Below are positions 39,445 through 51,226 of a DNA stretch of 64,000 nt, piece by piece (the stretch's first letter is position 1; each line of letters begins with the position of its first letter). A model generated the notes under the pieces. It was given only the letters and a program-made list of their open reading frames with translations, had not been told where the DNA came from and searched no databases. Origin of the DNA: Cichorium intybus (taxonomy: Eukaryota > Streptophyta > Magnoliopsida > Asterales > Asteraceae); assembly GCA_023525715.1 (NCBI GenBank), contig CM042013.1, positions 76,181,494-76,245,493 of the forward strand, written 5' to 3'. The position numbers and the translations under genes were made by a program.

Positions 39445-40618
39445 ATGGGCGATTACATGTACCCAGATCAGTATTATAAAAAATCCGGCTGACATCTATT
39501 ACGAGGATGATTACTACAGTGGATCATTCGATGACAATGGATGGCGGACCGAGGAGCCATCTCAACCTGAAAATTCTGTAACTTGGGCCCAAGTATTGGA
39601 GCTCATGGCTAGCACTATCCAAGTGCAAAAGGATCAGGCTGATGCTCTTGAAAAATTGCAAGTTTCATTAGATAAGTTAGAGGAAAGTTGGAAATGTTTA
39701 CCACCCTCGCCAGAACCTGAGGCGAGTGATTTTTATACCAATAATACTGTGTGTGAACTTGCATCACCTGAATATGTGATGGAAGGACATACACCTTGGG
39801 AAAGTCAAGAGACCACTGAGATGGTCGAAAATGTTGTTGAGGAAGAGGTTGTAGGTGACAATGCTGCCTCTGACTCAATAGCTCTTAATGTGGAGGGGGC
39901 TGTAAGTGACAGTGCAGACCCCAACCCAACGACTGCCAAAATTGTTGAAGTTGTTGATAATATTGGGGAAGGGGGTGTAGATGACAATACTACCCCCGAA
40001 CCTATAATTTTTGAAAATTTTGAGTATTTTGAAAGTAAGGATCTGGTGATGGGTGACTTTATATCACCACCGGATCAAACTAGTCGCTCACTCTTGGTCC
40101 CGATCCACCTGTTGGACGATGATCAAGAAGATGATACTGACGAGTTGGTTTTTGAAAATAATAAATATGATTTTATCGCCACTCATGATCCATTCATGAA
40201 TGGAAAATTAGATGTGATTAATACCATCGATGAGGATATATGGAAGCATCCTGACATGTTGCCTTCTGATCCCATTCGAATGGAAAAATTTTATTGGTAC
40301 TGCAAGCCAAAATTGCAAACTGAAGATGACACACAATATGTGAGCAACAAACGAGGCACAATACAACTAATGGAAGTGGCACTGGGCACGCTTCATGTTA
40401 AACCGATGGTTTTGAAGAAATATAGAAGGAAGGATCAGGCTTGGAGGTTCAAAGCTACCTCCAAGTACTCACGGGAGATAATCATAAGACATCAACCGAG
40501 CAGCAGTAGAAGGACCAGCAAGCCATTCGACCTAGGAAAGTTTGAGGAACAGTGGGTCAGCGAAGGGACGGTGGTGGCTAAAAATCAGAGAAGGAAGAAG
40601 GCATATGATCCACCATAG
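39445..40618 (+). CDS. Acidic ORF of unknown function in element F (one frameshift)
   Basis: The ATG at 39445 opens MGDYMYPDQYYKK, which slips at a run of six A (about 39478). The rest stays open in one frame to the stop at 40618, over 370 codons. The protein has a short coiled-coil-like start (QKDQADALEKLQVSLDKLEE), a long Glu/Asp-rich middle (VVEEEVVGDNAAS, DDDQEDDTDELVFEN), and a more structured, basic C-terminal half (IRMEKFYWYCKPKLQ, VLKKYRRKDQAWRFKATSKY). It sits exactly where G has gag and protease but shows no zinc knuckle, gag or protease motif. Function unknown. It could be a captured gene or a highly derived gag. The near-intact frame is unusual for this window. Confidence 0.6.
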
Positions 40619-40636
40619 CTGGAGCAGGAATAATTT

Positions 40637-40780
40637 GTCTGGCTAAAGACGTTAAACTTAGCGCTTGTTGGGAGGCAACCCATCTTTCATAGGTTAGGTG
40701 TTGTATTCTTAGGAGTAATTAGGAAAATTATATTATCGTCATTGCAGGTGTTATTCGTCCAAGGCAAGTGTAGGGTCGTT
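40637..40780 (+). other. Conserved Athila mid-element block (element F)
   Basis: Just after the first ORF: ACGTTAAACTTAGCGCTTGT, then TGGGAGGCAACCC, and about 60 bp later ATTGCAG|GTG (AG at 40746-40747), a plausible 3' splice site. G has the same block at 50494-50640 after an unrelated ORF. A spliced message for the 3' ORF is one possible role. Confidence 0.65.
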
Positions 40781-41375
40781 TTTGAAGGAAATTGAATTTT
40801 TAATGAACGGGCCGCGGTCAGGCGATTTGCGCGCCGCAGGGTCGTAAACCAAAACGATGCGCAGGGGTTGATCTGGGAACATGCGCACGCGGGTTGCCGA
40901 TATCCATGCCGTGGGAAACGATCGGTCGGATTTCTTCGATAAAAAGGTAAGCCGCGACACTATTCACACACACCCACGCCGTAGAGCTCTGATCATCGAA
41001 AATTTTTCGTGTTTTTCTTGCTCATTTCATTCCCGCGATCAAGGTACGTCATTCTAACTAGTTCTTACTTGTTAGAACTAGCAATTAGGCAGAAAAATTG
41101 GTTGATTTCTCCACAACTCAAAAACTTAGAAATAGGTAATGCTGGCTCGTAGGGTGTTTTGTTTGCCAAATGATCACCCTAGAAGGGCTAGTCGGTGCTT
41201 AGGCTACCTTGTAGTGTGTTTGGATCGAGTTAACTGGCGAAAATCAACGACTTTGGGCTAGGATTTTGGAACAGCCACTCGCCGCGCCGCGCCCAGGTTC
41301 TTGGGCCGCACCGCGGTTCGGTGGGGAAGATAGGGACTTAATTTGCAAATACTTTGTCTGGCTGTTTTTGTGCTG
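40781..41375 (+). other. Spacer before the 3' ORF of element F
   Basis: About 600 bp with GC-rich CGCG palindromes at the start (GGGCCGCGGTCAGGCG) and near 41285. It is alignable to G at 50641-51226. No ORF supported. Confidence 0.5.
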
Positions 41376-42564
41376 ATGTCTTTCAGGCTTCATCATCCAT
41401 TTCTCCAGTTCCCCGCTAAGTTGGATAGTTCGGTTGAGTATATTTCGAGGAGAGACGCACTTAAAAGGTCGTTGGGTTCTCGAGGCAACGATCATAGACC
41501 GGGATATTCTTAGAGAGGCTGGATTGTGGGCTGAGATCGAGCCCTTCCTCCATCGCACTTGGGTCGATGGGGAGGCTACCTTTACATGTCGAGGTTGGGA
41601 CAGGCTGATGGCCACCCAGGATGATATAGTCTACACTGACCTTCTTTTGGAGTTCCTGTCCATGGTCCGTTACCCACCGTGTTCATCGGATGCTCGGTCC
41701 AGACTTGTTCGATTTCGGTTGGGGGTGTCCCCAGGGAGTGCAGTCTTCGCGAGTTTGGGAGGCGCACGGGTATCTACATGGAGGCAGATCTCCAGCACCC
41801 GAACTTCGTGCTGTTCTTTTGCGCGTGTATTCAGGGGCAGCCCGCAAGGGATGCCAAGTTCGCTGTTTGGGCCATGTTGTCCAACATTCACTACGAGGCG
41901 GGGTCGGCCAGAGAGAGCCATCTCTGCAATCCGCTCCACAGACTCATACACCGTATCGTCACCACCACTCTATACCAGAGGTAGGGGCGAGAGGGTGTCT
42001 GGTGACGACATGTCATATCTTTGGGTGCTCCTCGACCCCACCAGGTTCATCCACCTCCCGTACGCCTTAACAGTCTCTCTTTCCACCCGTGCAACGGGTG
42101 CATCATCCAGCAGTCCCTTGACCGGCGGACACTACATCACCCGCCTGGCCCGCTCTTACCGGATACTTACTGCTCCCACCATCGCCTCTTTGACCGCTTT
42201 ACCTCCAGTTCGCACATCCATGCGAGCCCTGGAGAACATGGGGCTGATCGAGCAGCAGCGCCTGGGCCAGTACGTGAGGGTGGCGACCGAGGCCACCCAG
42301 GACACCCTACCAGCATATGCCCAGCCGGGTAGGAGACGCTGGAGACCGACAGCACCAGCAGAGCCAGCGCCACAGCCACAGCAGGAGGACCCATCGGCCA
42401 TCCACCGATTGGAGGTCAAGGTCGCGAGGATGGAGGAGCAGTTGGAGTGGATTGGGGAGGTACTCTTTGAGATAGCCACACAGCAGGGACGCTGCCCCCG
42501 ACCATTTCCTGCCCGAGCCCATGATCACGAGGCTGGTCCTTCCTGGCCACCAGGTGGGAATTGA
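41376..42564 (+). pseudogene. Athila-type 3' ORF (element F)
   Basis: It is homologous to G's 3' ORF. Starting at about 41376 it shows RWVLEATIIDRDILREAGLW, HRTWVDGEATFTCRGWDRLM and DLLLEFLSMV. It shifts frame at about 41730 and back at about 41985, then gives SYLWVLLDPTRFIHLPYAL, THYITRLARSYR-like sequence, RALENMGLIEQQRLGQYV, a Pro/Gln-rich stretch and the helical end VARMEEQLEWIGEVLFEIA. Athila elements are known to carry an ORF in this envelope-like position; the N-terminal half resembles plant retrotransposon ORF1 proteins. I see no signal peptide or membrane segment, so an envelope role is not supported. Two compensating frameshifts break it. Confidence 0.7.
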
Positions 42565-43562
42565 TGTATTTTTCTTATTTTCTTTTGTATATATGTACTG
42601 TACTTATGACACTTTTTATCTTTTGTCTGTTTATATTTTATTTGTGTTCTGTTTGCCTTTAATGTCTTTGTGAGTTATGCATGTAATACCAAATGGAGGA
42701 GTTGTTTCAGGCAAGTGTGGGGTCACCGTACCCCCTCCACTTGCTTTGACCACCGGCGTGTTTACTGTTGCGCTACAACTCCTGAATGCTGAACCGAGGA
42801 CTTTTTGTTTGTGTTTGTGTACCTATGACAATCAAGCAGTCTACCATCAAAGGGGTAACTCTTTCTCTCTAGTTCTAAAATTATATTTTGTACAACGGTG
42901 ACGTTGTATGATTTTAAGTGTGGGGTGTGGACGGTCGAAAGAATGTTTTTAAAATTTTTTGCGGGAAATGACCAGTTATCAAAATTTTTGCAATTATTCA
43001 AAATTTTTAATAGATTGTAATTTTGAAACGAATAGTTTCTAAATGTTTATAGCATTGGTATTTTTCAAGAAATACTATTTAGTCGTTATCATGCTATGGG
43101 TTTAGTCAAACAAGTTGAGTTTTAGGAGTTAGAAGATTGGAATGTTTTAGGATTGGAATTTAGGAAGGAACTGTCACTCAGTGGCCTTTGTTCTTCGAGC
43201 CGATAGGTCTAAAATGGGTGGATCTTACGCACCTTACCACCTAAGATCGTCTGGTCTGGGATGGTATTTCTGAAAGCTCGTTCCACAGACAACATCGAAA
43301 GTCATGGACAATTCTTTAATGGCATTTAGAATCTAAATGAGTAAGTTTGCTTTATGCATACAGAAAATTTGTAATCAAGAGTTCTTTAAAAAGCCATGAA
43401 TTCCAAAGAACATTCCGATTATGTTTTCACGAACTATTTCACTCTAACTCATAAGGCAATAAGCTTTGAAATTAAACACATTCAAAAATTGTTTGAGCCT
43501 TAGTTAAAATCTGTTAAAAACTCTCTTGCTTGGGGACAAGCAAGGCACAAGTGTGGGGTGTT
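42565..43562 (+). other. 3' non-coding region of element F
   Basis: About 1 kb with no ORF, conserved in G (52340-53356) and H (17423-18415). It ends CACAAGTGTGGGGTGTT, the likely polypurine tract, directly before the LTR. Confidence 0.7.
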
Positions 43563-44552
43563 TGACAACGCCTAGTAGTATCAAATATTTTAGTCGTTGT
43601 TGAGCCCTATTCTTAGTGAATTTATATCATATATATCGTGGTATTCTCACTTTTTGTGTCAGCATTTGTTTGGAAAGAAACAATGAAAACATGGACCAAA
43701 AGCGTACAATTTGGAAGAAGTTTGAAGATCAAGGCAATATCAGGCGAATTCGCACGCGCGCCGTGGAGTATACAAACGTGCGACGCGGTGACTCAGCGAT
43801 GAGGCGGTGGAGAACATTCAAATGCCAAAAAAACGGGGATAAATCCATTCGCGCGCCGCGGAATTCATCTGTGCGCGGCGCGGTCGCTTAATTTTTGCAA
43901 CTATAAATAGAGGGTTTTAGGTCGAAAAAAGCAGCAAAAACCTGGCATAGGAACGACTCCCAAGGCTTCTTTGACTTTAAGTTTCTGTTTTCATCAGCCA
44001 TATTTGGTATTTATGTTTATTTCTCTTTAATTTTCAATTAGTTTCATAGTTAGTAGCATTTGGCTAGTGTCTTTGGGAGTGACAACCATTGCTACTAAGT
44101 CTTGGTTTCTGTTTTTGGATGTTTGTTTACTGTTTTGAATCATTGGGATCTGAGTTTTGTTAATGAATCATTTGGTTATTAGTAATTGTTCTCTTTTCGG
44201 TATTTATTGCTTTTAAATGATTATTGGATGTTTGGCTTGTGTTTGATGCTTGCTTTGACCTTTTGTTGCTTCTGATTTTTAGATATAATTTTTATTTTAG
44301 TTAAGTACTTAGGTTAGGATTTGGTTTAGTTATTTAATGCTTGTGTTGGATTCCTTGATTTATGATTTTCGGGATTATTCGGAGTATAAGTCGGAAACTA
44401 GATCCTCTGGCTGTAGCTGTGACATTATAGTTGGTAATCTATTGCCTACATTAACCACATAACTCTTGTGGATCGACCCTAACTTCCACTGTGCTAAGTG
44501 AGAGTGAGGTTATTTTACTATTTTTGACCGCATGACGACCGCTGCGATGTCA
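43563..44552 (+). repeat. 3' LTR of element F
   Basis: TGACAACGCCTAGTAGTATC to GCTGCGATGTCA, 990 bp, followed by AGAAA. Confidence 0.93.
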
Positions 44553-44557
44553 AGAAA

Positions 44558-44960
44558 CTAAATAGGTAATTAATTAATTAATTAATTTGGAATTAATTTA
44601 TAGAAATTAATTAGGAGGATTGGATTGTAAATAATTGAATGTTTAATTAATTAAGACAATCCAATGGTTAAGTGTATGGAGGTTCCTTAAGTTTGGAACC
44701 ATATGAGATCTCCAGTATATATAAAGGCTTAGGGGTCAAACCATCAACATTCCTTTTGGCTTGCTTGTGCTTCCACCCTCCTCCCTCCTCCTTTGCTCTC
44801 CCTTTGTTGATTTTCCATAACCCTTTCAAGGGTTTTTGCATATTGCTTCAAGCCTAAAGGAAGCTTTGTTAGTCTGGTTTTTTTGGTGTTCTTGGGTGTG
44901 AATCATTAAAGGGTTTCTGATTTGCATCCTTATATCCAAAGAAAGGTATGAATTTCATAA
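44558..44960 (+). repeat. Right part of element J LTR with TATA box
   Basis: It continues the LTR interrupted by F: ATTAATTA-rich, then TATATATAAA at 44716-44725 and a pyrimidine-rich stretch (CCACCCTCCTCCCTCCTCCT) typical of the transcribed LTR part. The 3' end is not clear and no standard primer site follows, so J's own leader is truncated or diverged. Confidence 0.55.
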
Positions 44961-45758
44961 TTCATGTTGTTAGTTGATGCAATTTTTATGAACATATGAT
45001 CCTAGATTATGAACATGGTAATTATTGTTTTGATAATTTGCTTGAACATATGATTTGATCTTGTTAAGTCTTCACCTGCATGAATGTTTATGTTATTATG
45101 ATCAAATCCCAATAAAGATACATAAGCCGACTTATAATCATGGTTTAGTTTGAGTAGAATACTTGGCTACTAATGATTTGCTGAAATTATTACCTAATGA
45201 TGTGCCTGTTATTAAGAGATATGTTTCTTTGATTGCAAATTACTGTATTGTTGAAAGTGAAAATGACTCTGATTCGGATCTTCAGGAAGTTGATTGTGCT
45301 TCGTTATCAATTTTGAATCGTTCCTCCGGATCTAAATCACACTAGGTATTTTAGAATTGCCTTCAGAGGTAAAAGGAAATCCAAAATTCATGATTGTGAA
45401 CCAAACGCATCTGTGCAAAATATTTCTTCAAATAATGAAAACAATTCTAAAGCGATTGTTAAACCAAGAATTCAGATTACAGATGAATGTGAATCTTTTG
45501 AAGATTATTCCAAGGATAATTCAAAACGTCTAGTAAACATTTATTTTGTCTATCTGAAGGTTGCTTACTTTAGAAATTCTATTTTTGTAAGACCTGGTGC
45601 TTCACTTCTTGTTGATAAGGACTTAACCAAAACTATCCGAGAGGTTAATTCCACTGTGACCGCAAAAGGATTCCTCTCTTCAGATAAGATGTTGGAAAAT
45701 AATATGAACAAACATTTGGACGTCAAAAATAATGTCAGAAAACAGGATTTGTATGGAC
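44961..45758 (+). pseudogene. Element J gag-region remnants (left of insertion I)
   Basis: Short open stretches at 45163-45345 (NDLLKLLPNDVPVIKRYV, acidic ENDSDSDLQEVDC) and 45413-45758 (KPRIQITDECESFEDYSKDN) have no catalytic motif. They fit the low-complexity gag extension of a Sirevirus-like copia element, continuing at 57556. The assignment rests mainly on position before J's protease and integrase. The first 200 bases show no ORF. Confidence 0.45.
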
Positions 45759-45763
45759 ATAAC

Positions 45764-46069
45764 TGTTAGGGTACAAAGCTTTCCAACGGCTGATGACTTA
45801 CAGGCTTGGAAGGCCCACTATGGCATGTGGGTATTAGGGTTTTGACCTGGTTGTGTATCTTGTCTATATATAGTCATTGTATTACTCATTATTAGGTGAG
45901 AACTCACAATGTGAGAGATTGAGCGTATTTGTAGTGCTCGGGTTTTATACCCTAGGAGCCTAATCTTTGTAATCTTTCACATTCATATGAATCATTCGGC
46001 ACGTTGTATATTGTTCTTGAGTGGTTATGATGTTCTTATTCTGCATTCATGCCAAATCCGGCCTTCATA
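45764..46069 (+). repeat. 5' LTR of element I
   Basis: TGTTAGGGTACAAAGC to GGCCTTCATA, 306 bp, same length as the 3' copy. TATA-like CTATATATAG is at 45864-45873. Confidence 0.92.
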
Positions 46070-46071
46070 AT

Positions 46072-46083
46072 TGGTATAAGAGG
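46072..46083 (+). other. Primer-binding site of element I
   Basis: TGGTATAAGAGG is a diverged tRNA-Met-type site two bases after the LTR. The following 140 bp to the G insertion hold no ORF. Confidence 0.55.
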
Positions 46084-46225
46084 CGAACTCGTTCGGTTGA
46101 TTTTCTGTTTTGCCGTGAAGAAGATGAGTAGGGGAAGGTATCGATACCTTCGGGACTGTGCTCATATTGATGTAATTTGATGGTGAAGGCGACGGCCTTC
46201 GTATGTCTCTGCTTGCAGCGGTAAC

Positions 46226-47205
46226 TGACAACGCCTAGTAATATCACATATTTTAGTCGTTGTTGAGCCCTATTCTTAGTGAAATTATATCATATACATC
46301 ATGGTATTCTCACTTTTCGTGCCACCACTTGTTTGGAAAGAAATAATGAAAACAGGGACCAAAAGCGTGCAATTTGGAAGAAGTTTGAAGATCAAGGCAA
46401 AATCAGGAAAAGACGTACGCGCGCCGCGGAATTCATCAATGCACGACGCGGGTGTGAGGCGGTGGAAAGAATTCAAATACCGATAAAACGGGGATAAACC
46501 CCTACGCGCGACGCAGGATCCACCTATGCGCGGCGCGACTTCGAGATTTTTGCAACTATAAATAGAGGCTTTTAGGGCAAAAAACCTAGCGAAGACCTGG
46601 TGTGAAATTGACCCCCAAGGCTCTTTGACTCCGAGATTTAGCTTCAGAAACCATCTCTTGGTATTTTCATGTTTTTATCTTTAAATTTCAATTAGTTAAA
46701 TAGTTCGTGATAGTGGCTAGTGTCTTTGGGAGTGACAACCATTGACATTGAGTCTTTGTTTCTATTTTTGGATCTTTTGGTTACTGTTTGTGTCATTGGA
46801 TTTGAGTTTTGAGTTAATGAATCATTTGGTTACAAGTAAGTGCTTCTTTTCGATGTTTTATGCTTGTGAATGAATTGTTGGATGTTTGGATTGTGTTTGA
46901 TGTTTGATTTGCCTTTGTTTGCTTCTGATTTGGAGATATACTTCTGATTTCAGTAAGTAACAAGGTTTGGTTGGTAGTTTAGTTTAGTTCATGCTTGATT
47001 GGAATTGTTTTCTTTTATGCTTTTTGGGATTAGTTGTCAAAAGTTAGGAACTAGGTCCTCTGACTGTAGCGTGACACTGCAGTTGGTAATCTGTCACCTG
47101 TCTCGACCACGTAACTCATGTGGATCGAACCTGACTGCCACTGTGCTATGTGTGTGTGTTAGGTATTTTCTTATTTTTGACCGCATGACGACCGCTGCGA
47201 TATCA
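46226..47205 (+). repeat. 5' LTR of element G
   Basis: TGACAACGCCTAGTAATATC to GCTGCGATATCA, 980 bp. CGCG-type palindromes lie at about 46415-46545 and the TATA box CTATAAATAG is at 46556-46565. Confidence 0.93.
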
Positions 47206-47210
47206 AATTT

Positions 47211-47228
47211 TGGCGCCGTTGCCGGGGA
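47211..47228 (+). other. Primer-binding site of element G (tRNA-Asp)
   Basis: TGGCGCCGTTGCCGGGGA, a full match to the usual Athila tRNA-Asp primer site, five bases after the LTR. Confidence 0.9.
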
Positions 47229-47327
47229 GTTGTGAGCTTGAGAATAGGTGATTTGTAGGACTTTTTAGTTTTCGATTTTTGGTTAGTAATTTTGGTTTTT
47301 GATTTTTCGGGCTTGTTGCATTAGTGC

Positions 47328-50300
47328 ATGCGTACCCGTAGGAGTGAGCAATTATCCCCTTTGCATTTTGACTCAGAGATTGAGCGAACTGCGTGCAAGA
47401 TCCGTGCACGTAGGCGTTTAAATACAATGAATTATAGTAATGTCAGTAGTAGTATAGTGAGTGTTGCCCAGGAACCCTCGGGTGAGGCAACGGGGTTGTC
47501 ATTTATTCCCCCGATTTCAGAATTCCAAATTGGGAGCACGAGTGCTACTAGTGGTGCAGCTTCAGCCCTGCACCTATACCTTCATGCACTCCATCGTCGA
47601 TTCCACCATTTCAACCTTTATCCCAACCTCAATCCACAAACCCATTTACATCTGCCATGTCTTGGGGAGCGCCGACCCGTGCTGGGACCCCAGTATCTAG
47701 ACAGCAGACACCCATTTCTCAATCAGCACCAGTACTTTTTAAACCACAACCCACATTCCAACCTATACCACCGCAGCAACAATATCAACAGCAACCACCT
47801 CAGCAGCAGTACCAGTATCAAGAGGCTGAGGAGAGGTATGATGATGAAGAAGAAGGATGGGTTCCACTAGCACCACAGCAACCATGGAACTGTGGTCGGG
47901 GACCTCCAAGAAGAGCATAGCAGCATCAACCACTACAAGGTCAGCAGAGATATAATGATCATCACTTTTACGGTAATCCTGCTCAACCCTTGTATTTTGC
48001 ACAACCGAGGGGGCAATCGGTTGTATCGCACTTCCAGCCAAGGGAGTACGATGACTCGTCGCCCATTTACATTCCTGAGGATATAGAATCTCAAGTAGAA
48101 ATTAGGCCTCAATTGTTAGGGATATTACCGGAATTTAGGGGGTACAAACAGGATGACCCATACAATCACTTGTATGAATTTATAGCAATAGCCAACGCTA
48201 ACACCCGTAGGAACACTAATAAGAACATTTTTAGACTAAGATTGTTCTCATTCACTCTTAAAGACAAAGCCAAATATTGGTTTACGTCGTTACCATCAAA
48301 TAGCATCACTACATGGGACCAACTCAAAGCTAAGTTCTTACAAGAGTTTTATCCGGCAAGCATGACGACGGAAATCAGGATGGCCATTCAGGATTTTCAG
48401 CAGAAGCCTGGAGAAGCTTTTCATGAAGCATGGGATCGTCTAAAGGAGTTGATGAGGTCGTGCCCTCATCACGATATTCCAAAGTGGCAACTGGTCAAGG
48501 TATTCTTTGAAGGAGCAAGTGAAACGAACCAAGCTATGATTAATGCATCATCTAGTGGCACGATTATGATGCAACACCCGGAGGAGGCTTGGCGGTTTTT
48601 GGAACAGTTAAGTAATGGCTTCAAGGCGAATTTTTCTACAAGGAAGACGGTAGGCACAGTTGCAGCAATAGGAGCCGATGCCGACTGGAAAAAGGATGTA
48701 AAGAAGGAGATAAGCGATCTCAATAAGAAATTTGATAGGCTTGTGTCTACTCTGCAGAATGGACCTCAGAGTCAGCCACAAGGAGGTCAAGGAGGACCAA
48801 AGACTCAAGAAGCAAATCACGTCTATGGCCAGGGTCAAGGTCAATATGGCAATGAACGACCCTATAGGCCATATAACCAAGGTCAACAGAATTTCAATAA
48901 CCAGAGGCAGAACAACTACCAAGGGAAATCATCCAACCCGCCCAGGCAGCATCAACTGGCGAACAATAATGGTAATGCCAATGGAAATGGTAGCAGCAAC
49001 AATAGGGGGCCCAATAACTCCATCAACAATGCCCCAGGAACGCATGAGGATCTAGTCACGAAAATGTATGAAATGTTCAATGCAACACAGTAGCAATCGC
49101 AGGCCAATGCAAAAGCCATCGTCAATATAGAGAGGCAAATCGCCCAAATGGCTGAAGACCAACGAAAAAGAGATAATGGGAAGCTGTGAAGCACCACAGA
49201 AGTCAATCCGACCCATGGTCAGCGAACCAGAAAGGAACATGTCAACACTGTCGAGGCTGAATGGAGGAAGGTCACCCTGGAAAATCTGCTACAATTGGGA
49301 AATGAGGCTGAGAGTGAAAAAGAAGAAGAAGTTAAGGAAAAGGTGGAAATTGAAAAGGAGAATAGGGAAGACACAGAATTAAAATAAATTCCCGTTGAGA
49401 AGGAAACTCAACCAAAGGAGAACAAGGATGTCCAGGAGGAAAAGCAGCCAATAATAGCTGGAATCAAACAAAGGAGGAAGGACAAGAAGGGAAAGAAAAT
49501 GTAGGAAGCATCCAAATCGACGGGGCCATCAATGAACCAACCTTTGTGGGATGAACTTAAGAACGCTCCTGATGATACAAGAATTCTTCAGGAGATGTGC
49601 GAGAAAAATGGAAAAAGAAAGACTCCCACACCTGACACTGTGAGGTTGACAATTAAAGCTAGTGAGGCACTGTTGGGAACACTGCCCAAGAAAGAAAAGG
49701 ATCCTGGGTCACCACTGATTACTGCTACTGTAGGAGATGTGGTCATTAGGAACACCTTGCTGGATTTGGGAGCAAGTGTGAATGTGCTACCGGGATACTT
49801 ATATTATAAATACAAAAATGAGGAATTAGAGACGGCAAAGACTGTGTTACAGTTGGCTGATCAGTCAACCAGAGTGTCCCGAGGTAAGCTTACCAATGTT
49901 ATAAGGTTGGGGATTTCTTTTACCCAGTGGACTTTTTAGTCATGGAATATGAGAGTCAGGAGGATGCGCCCGCATTAATATTAGGACGCCCGTTCTTGGC
50001 TTCAGCCGGTGCTATTATTGATTGCAAAACAGGAGATTTGGATATCTTCTTTGGGTCGAGAAAAAGAAGGTTAAATATGTTCGAAAGTCCCATATCTCTA
50101 CCTCAAGGGTATAATGATAAGAATTTGGATAGCCACTTGCTGATGGAGCCTGGAGTTAGGGACAAACGAACAATATGGACACGAACAGGAGAAGGAGGAA
50201 AAGAGGAAGTACTAAAAGAAACAAAGGAGCATCCGTTGTCCACCATTGACAAAGACCAGCTGCTGGACATGATGGAGATGTTGGAGGCAAGGCACCAGCA

Positions 50301-50478
50301 GTATGAGAAAGATGCAAGGGAAAGAGAAGCAAAGGACTTTCAACTTCTGGAAGCTCAGCAACAATGGATTAGCGGGGTTAGTGACAGGATGACTCAGCTC
50401 ACTTCATTGATGTCAATGATGGCCCACAATTTCGCGCCAGATCACAAGGAGATGCCATCAGGAATTCAAGAAGAATAG
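47328..50478 (+). pseudogene. Element G gag-protease
   Basis: The start at 47328 gives MRTRRSEQLSPLHFD, a typical Athila gag start. One frameshift near 47565 is followed by a Gln/Pro-rich part and a gag core (retrotransposon gag family): LLGILPEFRGYKQDDPYNHL, LRLFSFTLKDKAKYWFTSLP, LKAKFLQEFYPASMTTEIRM, FHEAWDRLKELMRSCP. A single frame with stops near 47918, 49091, 49187, 49382 and 49501 then leads to an aspartic protease: DVVIRNTLLDLGASVNVLP (Asp-Leu-Gly-Ala active site) and, after a frameshift near 49925, PALILGRPFLASAGAIID. The protein ends with a helical region at 50478. Gag would form particles and the protease would process gag. The copy is disabled by about seven breaks. Confidence 0.88.
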
Positions 50479-50493
50479 GAGCATGAATAGTAC

Positions 50494-50640
50494 GTCTGGC
50501 TGAAGACGTTAAACTTAGCGCTTGTTGGGAGGCAACCCATCTTTTCATAGGTTAGGTACTGTATTCTTAGGGGTAATTAGGAAATTATATCATCGTCATT
50601 TGCAGGTATTATTGGTCCAAGGCAAGTGTGGGGTCGTTTT
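50494..50640 (+). other. Conserved Athila mid-element block (element G)
   Basis: ACGTTAAACTTAGCGCTTGT, then TGGGAGGCAACCC, then CATTTGCAG|GTATT (AG at 50604-50605). Nearly identical to F at 40637-40780. Confidence 0.65.
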
Positions 50641-51226
50641 GAAGAAATTGGATTTTTGATGACCGCGCCGCGGTCAGGCAAATTGCGTGCCGCGGGATCG
50701 TAAACCAACCCGATGCGTAGGGGTTGATTTGGGGGCACGCGCGCCGCGGTTCGCTGACGTCCGCGCCGTAGGAATCGATCGGTCGGTTTCCTTCGTAAAT
50801 AAGGTAAGCCGCGACACTATTCACACACACCACGCCGCAGAGCTCTGATCATCGAAAATTTCTCGTGTTTTTCCTTGCTCATTTCATTCCTACTACCAAG
50901 GTACGTCATTCTAACTAGCTTTTACGTGTTAAAACTTGTGATTAGGCAGTTGATTTGGGTGATTTCTCCAAAAACTAAAAAACTTAGAAATCGCCAATGC
51001 TGACTCGTAGGGTGTTTATTTTGCCAAATAATGACCCTAGATGAGTTAGTCGGCACTTAGGCTACCGTGTAGTGTATTCGGATTGAGTTTAAACAGGTTG
51101 AATCGTGATTTTGGATTTGGAATTGGAAATAGCAGCTCGCCGCGCTCGCCCTGGTTCTTGGGCCGTGCCGCAGTGCAGTGGGGAAGAAAAGGTCCGAAAT
51201 TGCAAAATTTTTTTCCTTTTGTGCAG
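50641..51226 (+). other. Spacer before the 3' ORF of element G
   Basis: GC-rich palindromes (CGCGCCGCGGTCAGG) followed by AT-rich sequence; alignable to F at 40781-41375. No ORF supported. Confidence 0.5.

Larger units (their letters stand above)
38335..44552 (+). mobile_element. Element F: non-autonomous Athila-like Ty3/gypsy element
   Basis: 6,218 bp with duplication AGAAA (38330-38334 and 44553-44557). LTRs of 989 and 990 bp, tRNA-Asp primer site, an acidic ORF of unknown function, a conserved mid-element block, a 3' ORF, a non-coding tail, 3' LTR. It has no gag, protease, RT or integrase. The two LTRs are similar in length and sequence, which suggests a fairly recent insertion. Confidence 0.93.

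Noticed and set aside
42156..42479. Antisense ORFs over the Athila 3' ORF
   Set aside because: GC-rich coding sequence gives open frames on the other strand; no motif.
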